Shown here in pieces: positions 8,534 through 16,339 of a stretch of DNA of 23,690 bases. The stretch covers positions 821-24,510 of the forward strand of contig DEAA01000082.1 of assembly GCA_002346545.1 (NCBI GenBank), in the 5' to 3' direction. This DNA comes from Acidobacteria bacterium UBA2994 (GTDB lineage Bacteria > Acidobacteriota > Vicinamibacteria > Vicinamibacterales > UBA8438). The notes beneath the pieces were generated by a model that had not been told where the DNA came from, did not search any database, and saw only the letters and a list, made by a program, of their open reading frames with translations. How positions within the stretch are numbered: the stretch's first letter is position 1; every line of letters starts with the position of its first letter. The position numbers and the translations under genes were made by a program.

Positions 8534-9390
8534 ACCTGTCCTCGACTGGCATTGAGCACGACGATCTCAGTGTGCCTGCTGGCGTACCGCTCGGACAACG
8601 TATCGAGTTCAGCGAGCGGCTCAGATGGAATCTTGTGCCGGACGTCGCCACCCATATCGGCGAAGTGTGTGTAGTGACGCGCCAGCGTCCCGATGAGCCC
8701 CGCTACTCCTCCGCTCTTCCGCAGCCGTTTCGGCCAAAACTCCAGGCAGAGCGGCACACGGGCCGCACACACGCCGGCCGCCCCCTCGAGCACGCGACCC
8801 TCATGACCCTGAGTGTCCATCCATACCAGCCCGACTCGCTCCGGCTGGACCTGCGCCTCCTCAAGCACCCGATCGAGCGTCACCGCCGGCACCTCACGCA
8901 TGGCGTCTGGCGCAATCTTCTCCGATGGCCGTTCCAGCACCCGATGGGCGCCCGGGTTCTTCTCGCTCAGTCGCACCATGAGTGTGCCGTTCGCTCGGCT
9001 CGCCGCGGCGTGCACCAGAGTTAGCCGGCTCTCAAGACCGTTGTGCCTGCGGTTCAGCTCAAGCAGTTGGAAGTTCTCGTCGACCGGCTCCACAGCAATG
9101 CCTGCCGTAAACGAGAACTGCGTCAACGCCGTGATACAAGTCGTACCGATGTTCGCTCCCACGTCGACGAAATGCTTCCCTCGCGCGTCCGGGTCATGTC
9201 GCGCGATGTGACTGACCACGCGCACCAGCAACGATCGTTCGTAGTAGCCCCGCTCGCGTAGCGCTCGGCCGATGTTCTGGTCGTCGTGGTGGTAGTAGAA
9301 CGAGCAGTACTCGCCTTGCGCGAATCCAAGCCCGTCCCGCCGCGCCAAATCCTCCGGTCCCGTATCGCCCTTCTGGACTGATGCACACAT
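8530..9390 (-). CDS. FkbM-family SAM-dependent methyltransferase
   Basis: A 286-residue protein with a Rossmann methyltransferase fold of the FkbM type: SAM loop FVDVGANIG (74-82), acidic EP at 101-102 and the family motif WMDTQGHEGRVL (190-201; usually D-x-x-G-x-E). FkbM enzymes usually O-methylate sugars or polyketides; the substrate here is unknown. No signal peptide, so it is cytosolic. It sits between a lactonase and a cytochrome c gene and overlaps the latter by 4 bp, an unusual partner for a respiratory gene. The ATG lacks a clear ribosome site, so the start is moderately sure. Confidence 0.88.
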   Translation of the reverse strand: MCASVQKGDTGPEDLARRDGLGFAQGEYCSFYYHHDDQNIGRALRERGYYERSLLVRVVSHIARHDPDARGKHFVDVGANIGTTCITALTQFSFTAGIAVEPVDENFQLLELNRRHNGLESRLTLVHAAASRANGTLMVRLSEKNPGAHRVLERPSEKIAPDAMREVPAVTLDRVLEEAQVQPERVGLVWMDTQGHEGRVLEGAAGVCAARVPLCLEFWPKRLRKSGGVAGLIGTLARHYTHFADMGGDVRHKIPSEPLAELDTLSERYASRHTEIVVLNASRGQV

Positions 9391-9426
9391 TGGCCGACCA
9401 CACTAGCGGAGCAGCACCAGGGAAAG

Positions 9427-10461
9427 TCAATCCAACCGGGTTAGGAGAACCCACATCGGCCGGCCACCGCCTTCATATGTCTCCAGCGGCACCAGGCTGC
9501 CATCAGGAGGCTGAACCTGGTACGTCGCGATCCGCCCAGAGTCGAGTCCCCCGACATACACAAAGCGTCCGTTGGGGTCGACGTTAAACGCTCGAGGCAC
9601 AGGCTCGGTCGCCACGCGCCCAGCTGGAGTCAAACGGCCGTCAGACGGGTCAACTGTGAAACTCGCCACACTATTGTGCCCACGGTTTGGCGCATACAGA
9701 AACCGCCCATCCGGGGTCATCTGAATCTGCGAGCAGGTGTTCGGTTCCCCATACCCCGCTGGCAGCGTAGACACCCGCTGGAGTGATGTAAGAGTCCCTC
9801 TGACCATGTCGATGTTGTAGGCCGACACGCTACCGCCCTGCTCGTCTGAGAAGTAGACAACATTCAGGGTCGGGTGAAACACCAGCGCGCGTGGTCCGAG
9901 ATACTCCGAGGGCGACAGCCTAGGGGGATCGTTCGGCGTCAACCGCCCGCTACCAGCGTCGAAACGAAACTGAAAGATGGCGTTGGGACCTCGATTGGCT
10001 ATGTGCGGCACATACGCGAATCGGTTCGACCTGTCGGTCAGTATCGCGTGGGCCCCGTGCGCAGTCGAACGCCACTCGATCGGAGAACCGGAAACACCTC
10101 CGTCGGCATCTACTGCGTGGACGCCAACGACGCTCTGATAGTAGTACGCCGAAAGAACGTACCGGCCCGCGCGATCCATCGCAACATAAACAGGTTCCCC
10201 CTCGAGCTGGACCGTCCCAATCTCCGTAAGCTCGCCATTACTCGGCTCCACGCGAAAGCTCGTCAGGGCCCGATCACCCCGGCGTCCAACATGAAGCGTC
10301 CGCCGGTCTGGACTGAGCGTCATGGGTGCCGGCCCACCAGACACGGGAACATCGAGCAGGCGCCGAAGTGCCCCGGTCGCCGAGTCCATGCCGAACACCG
10401 AGATCATGTCGTCGTCTTGAAACGACACGTACATGAACACCGTCGCATCCTGAATCACCAT
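9427..10461 (-). CDS. Lactonase-family seven-bladed beta-propeller (6-phosphogluconolactonase-like)
   Basis: A 344-residue protein of the YbhE/Pgl-type lactonase family, with repeated blades of the form GGPAPMTLSPDRRTLHV, TPDGRFLYAPNRGHNSVASF and DPNGRFVYVGGLDSGRIATYQV. Members include 6-phosphogluconolactonase, but many only share the fold. No signal peptide is visible from the ATG at 10461 (or from an internal Met10), so it appears cytosolic, which weakens a direct link to the periplasmic PQQ enzyme. A G-run (AGGGGGG) just before the ATG may serve as ribosome site. It lies 34 bp after the preceding gene and 36 bp before the methyltransferase gene, in the same operon. Confidence 0.88.
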   Translation of the reverse strand: MVIQDATVFMYVSFQDDDMISVFGMDSATGALRRLLDVPVSGGPAPMTLSPDRRTLHVGRRGDRALTSFRVEPSNGELTEIGTVQLEGEPVYVAMDRAGRYVLSAYYYQSVVGVHAVDADGGVSGSPIEWRSTAHGAHAILTDRSNRFAYVPHIANRGPNAIFQFRFDAGSGRLTPNDPPRLSPSEYLGPRALVFHPTLNVVYFSDEQGGSVSAYNIDMVRGTLTSLQRVSTLPAGYGEPNTCSQIQMTPDGRFLYAPNRGHNSVASFTVDPSDGRLTPAGRVATEPVPRAFNVDPNGRFVYVGGLDSGRIATYQVQPPDGSLVPLETYEGGGRPMWVLLTRLD

Positions 10462-10495
10462 GCCCCCCTGTCACAATCGGTGGCGTCGATCGGGT

Positions 10496-11389
10496 TCATG
10501 GACGTTCCCCATCTTCACCCCGCGTCATCTCGAGCGTGTTAGCCATCCCAACGTTGCCCTCGTGACACGCATACTCGAACAGTGGCCCCTCGGTCCGGCG
10601 CAGCGTGAGTTCGGCCGTCCAGGGCGTCACCCACTGAGCAGCGTCCTCAAAAGTGACCGCATAGTGAAGCATGTCCGCACCGACCCGGGTGAACCGCTCG
10701 GTGAGGCGGACGTTCCCCTGCGACCAACCGCGGTACAGCTGCTTCGGATCAAAGTTCCGCGTATCGACGACCAGCGTGTCGCCTTCCCAGCGTCCCCGCG
10801 CATCGCCCAACCACTGCCGCACACCAGGGGGCAGATGGGCCCGATCGTCGAGCGGGATCACACGCACCTCATGAATCATCTCGTGCAACAGCACCACATG
10901 GTCTGGCGTCTGAAGTAGATGGACGTTCTGGAGATAGACGCCCCCGAGCCGTGGGATACCAGCCGTGATGCAGCGCTCCCAGAGGTTACGTCCTTCTGGT
11001 CCGTCGGCATGCGGCCCCAAACTGCGCCGCCGGCGCGCCGCAGGGGTGTGGGGAATCCGACCATCCGACGGCTCGACAATCATCGAGGTCCGACCATCGG
11101 ATAGCGGCCGCTCCCACCAGACGGCCCGACGCGAGAGCTCGCCCTCCGCCGAACGTGCCTCGGTATTGATCTCGGCAATCTCGTCCTGGGTCAACTGCGT
11201 CCGACCCACATGATGTTCGGGTCGCTCGAGCGGCGTCGCCGTCCCGTGATTCCAGAGTCCTCTGAGATCTGGCGCTCCCCAGGGAGTCGCTGAAACATCG
11301 GCGGCCGGCTGCGCCCCCGCGGTTGCCGCGACGCAGCCCCACACCAGCAGCCATCCCGCCAGCAACCGACGCCGGGCTACATGCATCAT
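10496..11389 (-). CDS. Secreted protein of unknown function, first gene of the minus-strand run
   Basis: A 297-residue exported protein with signal peptide about 1-26 (ending ATAGAQ). The mature part opens with TPWGAPDLRGLWNHGTATPLERP and ends with RRTEGPLFEYACHEGNVGM. These two signatures mark a secreted family that is widespread in Acidobacteriota and marine Proteobacteria but has no assigned role to my knowledge. The middle is beta-rich (RWEGDTLVVDTRNFD, RLTERFTRVGADMLHYAVTF), compatible with a lipocalin-like or ligand-binding fold. No ribosome site precedes the ATG, and a TATAAT lies 19 bp upstream of it. It is divergent from the crotonase-fold gene and 34 bp before the lactonase gene. 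Confidence 0.82.
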   Translation of the reverse strand: MMHVARRRLLAGWLLVWGCVAATAGAQPAADVSATPWGAPDLRGLWNHGTATPLERPEHHVGRTQLTQDEIAEINTEARSAEGELSRRAVWWERPLSDGRTSMIVEPSDGRIPHTPAARRRRSLGPHADGPEGRNLWERCITAGIPRLGGVYLQNVHLLQTPDHVVLLHEMIHEVRVIPLDDRAHLPPGVRQWLGDARGRWEGDTLVVDTRNFDPKQLYRGWSQGNVRLTERFTRVGADMLHYAVTFEDAAQWVTPWTAELTLRRTEGPLFEYACHEGNVGMANTLEMTRGEDGERP

Positions 11390-11407
11390 GGGAGTCAGAT
11401 CGGCGAG

Positions 11408-11413
11408 ATTATA
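11408..11413 (-). promoter_or_regulatory. Candidate -10 element (TATAAT) for the minus-strand operon
   Basis: A perfect TATAAT on the minus strand, 18 bases before the start codon at 11389. The expected transcription start near 11401 would leave a very short leader without a ribosome site. No convincing -35 hexamer is seen at 16-18 bp spacing. In this GC-rich 105-bp divergent gap such a hexamer is uncommon. The other strand of the same site reads TATACC, which could serve the plus-strand crotonase-fold gene. Confidence 0.45.
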
Positions 11414-11494
11414 CCCACGGGACGCCGACCGCTCGTGGCACCATCAGAGCGCGCCGGCGCCACAAGTCGCGTCGAGGACGACAAAGGAGACCTC

Positions 11495-12283
11495 ATGCAG
11501 CTGGAAACCGTTGGATACGCCGTCGACGAAGGTGTCTGCCGCATCACGCTGCGCCGTCCAGATCGGGGCAACGCCATGAATCCTCGCCTGACCAAGGAGC
11601 TGTTCGAAACTGTGGTCTCGTGCGAAATCGATCCGAGCGTCCGGGCAGTCCTTATCGACGCCGAGGGCCCGATGTTCTGTGCCGGCGGCGACCTCGGCGC
11701 CTTCGCCCATGCCGACGCCGACCTGCCCCGACTCCTGAAGCGGATGACCGTCGACCTCCATGCCGCCATCTCTCGGATTGCGCGAATGGAAGTTCCGGTC
11801 ATCGCCGCCGTTCAGGGCGCTGCCGCCGGAGGCGGCTTCTCCCTAGCTGCAGCGTGCGACATCGTGCTGGCCGGCCACTCGGCCAAGTTCACGCTCGCCT
11901 ACACCCGGGCCGGGCTGGCACCTGACGGCAGCTCTACCTACTTCTTGCCCCGGTTGGTCGGGCGACGGCGGGCGCTGGAACTAATGCTCTTAAACCCGAC
12001 CCTCTCGGCCACCGACGCTCTCGACGCCGGCCTGATCACCAAGGTCGTCGACGACGCGGAGCTCTCCGACCAGGCCTGCGCTCTCGCGCGCTCCCTTGCC
12101 CAGGGACCGACCGGCGCCTTTGGCGCCGTCAAGCGCCTGATACTGGCTAGCGCGAACGAGACGCTAGAGAGTCAGATGGAACTGGAGGCGTCGGCCATCA
12201 TTGCAGCCGCCACCAGTGACGAAGGACGCGAGGGGATCTCAGCATTCCTCGAGAAGCGTCGACCAAACTTCACCGGTTGTTGA
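11495..12283 (+). CDS. Enoyl-CoA hydratase/isomerase family protein (crotonase fold, PaaG-like)
   Basis: A 262-residue crotonase-fold enzyme acting on an acyl-CoA. The oxyanion-hole segments are FCAGGDLGAF (about 61-70) and AAVQGAAAGGGFSLAAACDIV (about 100-120). The active-site region reads AGLAPDGSSTYFLPRLVG: an Asp in the GLxPDG context is typical of isomerases such as PaaG, while the usual hydratase glutamates are not evident, so double-bond or ring isomerisation is more likely than simple hydration. The ATG at 11495 follows AAAGGAG at ideal spacing; a longer frame from 11381 overlaps the divergent gene and has no such site. It is a single plus-strand gene ending 3 bp from the convergent VWFA gene. 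The acyl-CoA ligase at 4347-6023 may supply substrates, but they are not co-transcribed. Confidence 0.93.
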   Translation: MQLETVGYAVDEGVCRITLRRPDRGNAMNPRLTKELFETVVSCEIDPSVRAVLIDAEGPMFCAGGDLGAFAHADADLPRLLKRMTVDLHAAISRIARMEVPVIAAVQGAAAGGGFSLAAACDIVLAGHSAKFTLAYTRAGLAPDGSSTYFLPRLVGRRRALELMLLNPTLSATDALDAGLITKVVDDAELSDQACALARSLAQGPTGAFGAVKRLILASANETLESQMELEASAIIAAATSDEGREGISAFLEKRRPNFTGC

Positions 12284-12286
12284 GTC

Positions 12287-13327
12287 CTACCGATCTTCGC
12301 TAGCGCGGTTGTCGTAGACCGGACGGGCGAATACGCTGGCGTCTGACTCGACCAATCGAACCTCGATCTCGTGGATGTCCGGATCGAGCGGCGGCACCGA
12401 TGTGAAGAGTACGTAGTGACCGCGGAGAGCTCCCGCCACCCGGTCCAGCGCCTGTCGACTTACCAGGTGCGTGCGGGCGTAGAAGCCCCCTGTGTCGGCT
12501 GCGAGGACCTGCAGGCCGTGCTCGTAGGTGTGATAATCGACCGCGGTCGCATCAAGGCTGAAGACCGCCGCTCTGGCATCTGCCAGAACCGCCAGCGCCC
12601 GTTCGTAGCGTTGGTCCACCCGGGAGCCCGGAATCCCCAGAGTGACCGTGAACTCGCCAAACCCGTAACCCACAAGCACCACCGACTTGGCGCCAGGCAG
12701 CGGCGCGAGCGCTTCGCCCAGTAACTCCAGCGCCTCCTCCACCCGGTAGGTACGCCGGCTGACCTCCTCGTCCAGCGCGGGAAACAGTGAAGGCCCAGGC
12801 CCCGGAGCCACCGAATCTGGGTCGCTGAACAGCACCTTGTCGGCGAGGATTCGCTCCACCAGATCGAAATCGGCGCTGAAGTCGAGCCAGACCGACAGAT
12901 GGCTGTCGAACGACACGACAGCCACCCGGTCGGCCGACGTCAATCCCCCAAGCAGCCGTCCACTGTCCTGAAGGACCTTCAGCAAACCCAGGGCACGGTC
13001 GGCGTTCATGCTGCGCTGCACCACGAACACCATCAGCCGACCACCGTGCGCCGGTTCGAACAATCCACCGATCGGCGTCGACGCCAACGTCGCCTCGGGC
13101 GCCGGTCCGACGCCGATCCATTGTGCCGAGGCAACAGCTACGTCGACGCCACCGATCTGGACCTCGAAATCGGTCGCAGCAAGTCCCGCCAGCGGTTCGC
13201 CGTCGTCATCCATCACGCGCGCATCGATGACGAGCCGCTCGACCTGCACCTGCTCCGCCTGCGGCTGCGCAGCCACGAGCCCAGGCAGCACTAGAAACGC
13301 CGGACTAAGCAGGTGCGCCCTCCTCAT
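12287..13327 (-). CDS. Secreted VWFA-domain protein with degenerate metal site
   Basis: A 346-residue exported protein with signal peptide about 1-20 and a VWFA-related domain of the acidobacterial kind (TIGR03436-like). It starts with the same module order as the protein at 1567-2574: VERLVIDARVMDDDGEPLAGLAATDFEVQIGG, then a Rossmann-like A domain (DRVAVVSFDSHLSVWLDFS). The MIDAS position reads VQRSMN (about 103-108), so the first Asp of DxSxS is Gln and metal binding is probably lost. The ATG at 13327 overlaps the aminotransferase stop as ATGA and precedes the signal peptide; a frame from 13522 would run through the aminotransferase. Partner unknown. Confidence 0.87.
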   Translation of the reverse strand: MRRAHLLSPAFLVLPGLVAAQPQAEQVQVERLVIDARVMDDDGEPLAGLAATDFEVQIGGVDVAVASAQWIGVGPAPEATLASTPIGGLFEPAHGGRLMVFVVQRSMNADRALGLLKVLQDSGRLLGGLTSADRVAVVSFDSHLSVWLDFSADFDLVERILADKVLFSDPDSVAPGPGPSLFPALDEEVSRRTYRVEEALELLGEALAPLPGAKSVVLVGYGFGEFTVTLGIPGSRVDQRYERALAVLADARAAVFSLDATAVDYHTYEHGLQVLAADTGGFYARTHLVSRQALDRVAGALRGHYVLFTSVPPLDPDIHEIEVRLVESDASVFARPVYDNRASEDR

Positions 13328-14505
13328 CGTCGCCACTCGCTCAAGGCGGCCACGACGGCCGCCAGACGCTCCAGCGCCACTTCGATGTCGCCGCGGGACG
13401 AGGCAAATGAGAACCGGAGGAAACCCTCCGCCGCCTCGCCGAAATCCCGCCCCGGCCCCAAAGCAACATGCGCACGCTCCAGCAGCGCGAAGGCCAGCGC
13501 GAGCGAGTCGTCTCCAAGACATCGGGCATCGGCCAGGATATAGAACGCGCCGGTCGGGGTCACCGGCACGCCGAGACCCAGCTCCCGCACGCCGTCAAGG
13601 AGCAGGCGACGACGGACATCGAACTCCTCGACCATCATTTGGCGATGCGCGTCTCCGTGCTCCAGCGCCGTCATGGCCAGTGTCTGCGCCGGCTGCGGGG
13701 CCGAGATGAATAGATTTTGGTGGAGGGTCACGAGTCCCCGCATGGCTCGTTCGGGAGCGATGAGGTAGCCCACCCGAAATCCGGTCATCGCATACCGCTT
13801 CGAGAAGCCATCAAAGACGAAGCACTCGTCGGTACGCCCGAGCGGCGACGTCACGGTCACGCCGTCGTACAGCAGTCCGTCGTAGATCTCGTCGGAGAGG
13901 ATCGGCACCCCGAGCTCAGCGAGCGCGTGCACGACCTCGGCCGGCTGCACGGCGCCAGTCGGGTTTGCGGGCGACGCCAGCAGAATGCCCTTCGTGCGAG
14001 GCGTGATCGCCGCCCGCACCCGATCGGGGTCGACGAGATAGCCATCCTCAGCCCGCGTGGGCACGAGCACCGTTCGTCCACCGCAGACGGCCACCATGTT
14101 CGGGTAGCAGGGGTAGTGTGGCGCGGGAACGATGACCTCGTCACCGGGGTCCAGCAGCAAGCTGCAGACCATCATCAAAGCAGCCGAGGTACCTCCGGTG
14201 ACGAGGACCCGTTCGGGCCCGACATCAACGCCACGCCGAACCCGGCAGTCGGCCGCAATCGCCTCACGGAGGGCATACAACCCACGGCTGTCGGTGTAGT
14301 GCGTGGCTCCCGCGGCGACCGCGCCCGCCACGGCCGCCACTACCTCGGGAGGAGGCGGGAACCCCGGCTCGCCCACGCCGAGCTGGCGTACGTCGACTCC
14401 GGCGCGGGCCATCTGCATCCCGCGTTCCATCACCTCCATGGAGAGGAACGGCACCAGTGCCCCGACTCGCGCCGAGTAGTCCACGCTCGTCACCTTGGTA
14501 TCCAC
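13324..14505 (-). CDS. PLP-dependent class I/II aminotransferase (aspartate aminotransferase-like)
   Basis: A 393-residue fold-type I aminotransferase, cytosolic. Motifs: GVGEPGFPPP (43-52), THYTDSRGLYALREAI (68-83), ASPANPTG (177-184), SDEIYDG (204-210), PLP Schiff-base lysine K236 in DGFSKRYAMTGFRVGY, and a late arginine in FLRFSFASSRG for the substrate carboxylate. The amino donor and acceptor cannot be read; aspartate, aromatic or branched-chain substrates are all possible. The start is uncertain: GTG at 14505 lacks a ribosome site and in-frame GTG codons follow shortly. Its stop overlaps the start of the VWFA gene, an odd coupling of a metabolic enzyme with a secreted protein. It is divergent from the RNA methyltransferase gene with an 83-bp gap. 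Confidence 0.92.
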   Translation of the reverse strand: MDTKVTSVDYSARVGALVPFLSMEVMERGMQMARAGVDVRQLGVGEPGFPPPPEVVAAVAGAVAAGATHYTDSRGLYALREAIAADCRVRRGVDVGPERVLVTGGTSAALMMVCSLLLDPGDEVIVPAPHYPCYPNMVAVCGGRTVLVPTRAEDGYLVDPDRVRAAITPRTKGILLASPANPTGAVQPAEVVHALAELGVPILSDEIYDGLLYDGVTVTSPLGRTDECFVFDGFSKRYAMTGFRVGYLIAPERAMRGLVTLHQNLFISAPQPAQTLAMTALEHGDAHRQMMVEEFDVRRRLLLDGVRELGLGVPVTPTGAFYILADARCLGDDSLALAFALLERAHVALGPGRDFGEAAEGFLRFSFASSRGDIEVALERLAAVVAALSEWRR

Positions 14506-14588
14506 CGCCCGGTCAGCTGCCAGATACTTGATCCCGCGGTCGGGAAAGCGCAGGCTGTAGCAACCCTCCGCCGCATCGGCCCGACCAG

Positions 14589-15407
14589 ATGCCTATCCTA
14601 CCGGTTGACGCCCTCGACGACCCACGACTCGCGGACTACAGTGGTGTGCCGGATCCGATCCTTCTCCGGCACCGCGGACTCTTCGTCGCGGAAAGCCGAT
14701 TGGTGGTCCGGGAACTCTTGACTCATTCCCGGCTGACGACCCGCTCGCTCTTGGTAACGCAGCCGGCGTTAGACAGTCTGCGCGATCTGGTCGAGGGCCG
14801 GGAAACCCTGCCGATCTATGTAGGGAGCCCCGCCCTGCTGAAAGGCGTCATCGGCTATGCCGTGCACCGCGGAAGTATGGCACTGGGAGAACGACCCGCA
14901 CCCCGCACCGATCTCGAACTGCCCGCCCTCCGAGAGTCAACCCTCGCCGTGGTCTTGGAACAGATCGGCAACCCGGACAACGTTGGCAGCATCTTCAGGA
15001 ACGCCGCGGCCTTCGGCGCCGGCGCTGTCATCACCACCTCGAACTGCGCCGACCCGCTCTACCGTAAGGCGATCCGCACGTCGCTCGGGGCCACGCTCCG
15101 TCTCCCGTACGCGGAAATGCCGGACTGGCCAGACGGCCTGACCCGCCTCGAGAGCCTGGGTTACGAGACCGTCGGGCTGACCCTGGACGACGGGGCGATA
15201 CCGCTGGAAACGTTCGTCGCCAGCGCCCCCTCGCGGATGGCGCTGGTGCTGGGGAGCGAAGGTTCAGGCATCAGCGACCGCGCGCTTGCCACCGTGCGTC
15301 ACCGGGTCCGGATCCCGATGGCCCCCGGTATCGATTCGCTCAACGTCGCTACCGCGAGCGGGATCGCACTCTACCGACTCTCAGCGCGGAGCCGAGATCG
15401 AACATAG
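14589..15407 (+). CDS. SpoU/TrmH-family RNA methyltransferase
   Basis: A 272-residue SPOUT-class enzyme that probably 2'-O-methylates tRNA or rRNA with SAM. All three family motifs are present: NPDNVGSIFRNAAAFG (128-143), VLGSEGSGIS (220-229) and IPMAPGIDSLNVATASGIALY (242-262). The N-terminal 110 residues contain RGLFVAESRLVVRELL, typical of the substrate-binding extension of the RlmB/TsnR-like subgroup. No ribosome site is evident before the ATG at 14589. The aldose 1-epimerase gene follows after 9 bp, so the two are co-transcribed, though their functions are unrelated. Confidence 0.94.
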   Translation: MPILPVDALDDPRLADYSGVPDPILLRHRGLFVAESRLVVRELLTHSRLTTRSLLVTQPALDSLRDLVEGRETLPIYVGSPALLKGVIGYAVHRGSMALGERPAPRTDLELPALRESTLAVVLEQIGNPDNVGSIFRNAAAFGAGAVITTSNCADPLYRKAIRTSLGATLRLPYAEMPDWPDGLTRLESLGYETVGLTLDDGAIPLETFVASAPSRMALVLGSEGSGISDRALATVRHRVRIPMAPGIDSLNVATASGIALYRLSARSRDRT

Positions 15408-15416
15408 GATGGACCA

Positions 15417-16328
15417 ATGCGACAGCCTGCAGACACGATTGCGCTTCGGTCCGGCGATACCCTCTTAGAGGTCTCGCCCATCACCGGCGGTTCGATCACG
15501 CGCTACGCCACCACCCATGCGAACCGCGTCTACGAGTGGATGCGACCGGCGACAGAGGCCGCCATCGCCGAAGGTTCGGCGGGTCAAACCGCCAGCTTCC
15601 CGATGGTGCCGTTCTCGAACCGCATCCGGAACGGTCGCTTCACGTTCAATGGACGAGACGTGCAGCTAACCGAACTATTCGGACGGGAACCGCACGCCAT
15701 CCACGGCCACGGGTGGCGAGCTCCCTGGAGCGTGGTCGACCGCGCTGCGGACACCCTCACCCTGGAGTATCACCACGCGGCCGACAGCTGGCCTTGGGCC
15801 TACCGAGCCGAACAGACGTTCGAACTCAGAGATACCGCCCTCATTGTCCGCTTTGCCGTCACCAACGAGGCGACTGACACGATGCCGGTCGGATTCGGTC
15901 TGCACCCGTACTTCGTCAGGACGCCCAACGTCCGGCTGCACGCCGAGATCGGAGAGATGTGGCGGACCAACGACAACGCCCTGCCGGCTGAGCTAGTTCC
16001 GCCACCGGCGCAGCTGGCCTTCGGCGCCGCCGGCCTCAACCCGGACGCAAGCGTCCTCGACAACAACTTCCTGAATTTTGGCGGCGAATACCGGATCGCT
16101 TGGCCCGAGTGGCCAGCCAGTCTTCAAGTGCAGGCTGACCCGATCTACAGCTGCCTGGTGATCTACACGCCACACGGGCAGGACTTCTTCTGCGCAGAAC
16201 CGGCCACCAACTGCATCGACGCCGTGAATCTCGCCGCCGCGGGCCGTCTCGACACAGGGCTCATCGCCCTGGAGCCAGACGACACCGCCGCCGGCGACGT
16301 GGTCTTCACCCCCACCATCTCGGGCTGA
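15417..16328 (+). CDS. Aldose 1-epimerase (galactose mutarotase family, YphB-like)
   Basis: A 303-residue cytosolic mutarotase interconverting alpha and beta anomers of an aldose. Active-site features of the family are present: FPMVPFSNRIRNGRF (61-75), IHGHGWRAPW (95-104; catalytic His96 or neighbour), GLHPYF (161-166; His163) and FFCAEPATNCIDAVNL (257-272; catalytic base Glu261). The shortened loop layout resembles the YphB-type branch rather than classical GalM. AGGA eight bases before the ATG supports the start. It ends 11 bp from the convergent hydroxyacid dehydrogenase. The specific sugar is unknown. Confidence 0.92.
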   Translation: MRQPADTIALRSGDTLLEVSPITGGSITRYATTHANRVYEWMRPATEAAIAEGSAGQTASFPMVPFSNRIRNGRFTFNGRDVQLTELFGREPHAIHGHGWRAPWSVVDRAADTLTLEYHHAADSWPWAYRAEQTFELRDTALIVRFAVTNEATDTMPVGFGLHPYFVRTPNVRLHAEIGEMWRTNDNALPAELVPPPAQLAFGAAGLNPDASVLDNNFLNFGGEYRIAWPEWPASLQVQADPIYSCLVIYTPHGQDFFCAEPATNCIDAVNLAAAGRLDTGLIALEPDDTAAGDVVFTPTISG

Positions 16329-16339
16329 CCGGCCGGCAC

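Noticed and set aside
13717..14721. Plus-strand open frame of 334 codons
   Set aside because: It is antisense to the aminotransferase and runs into the RNA methyltransferase gene; composition is His/Arg-rich, typical of a GC-rich shadow frame.
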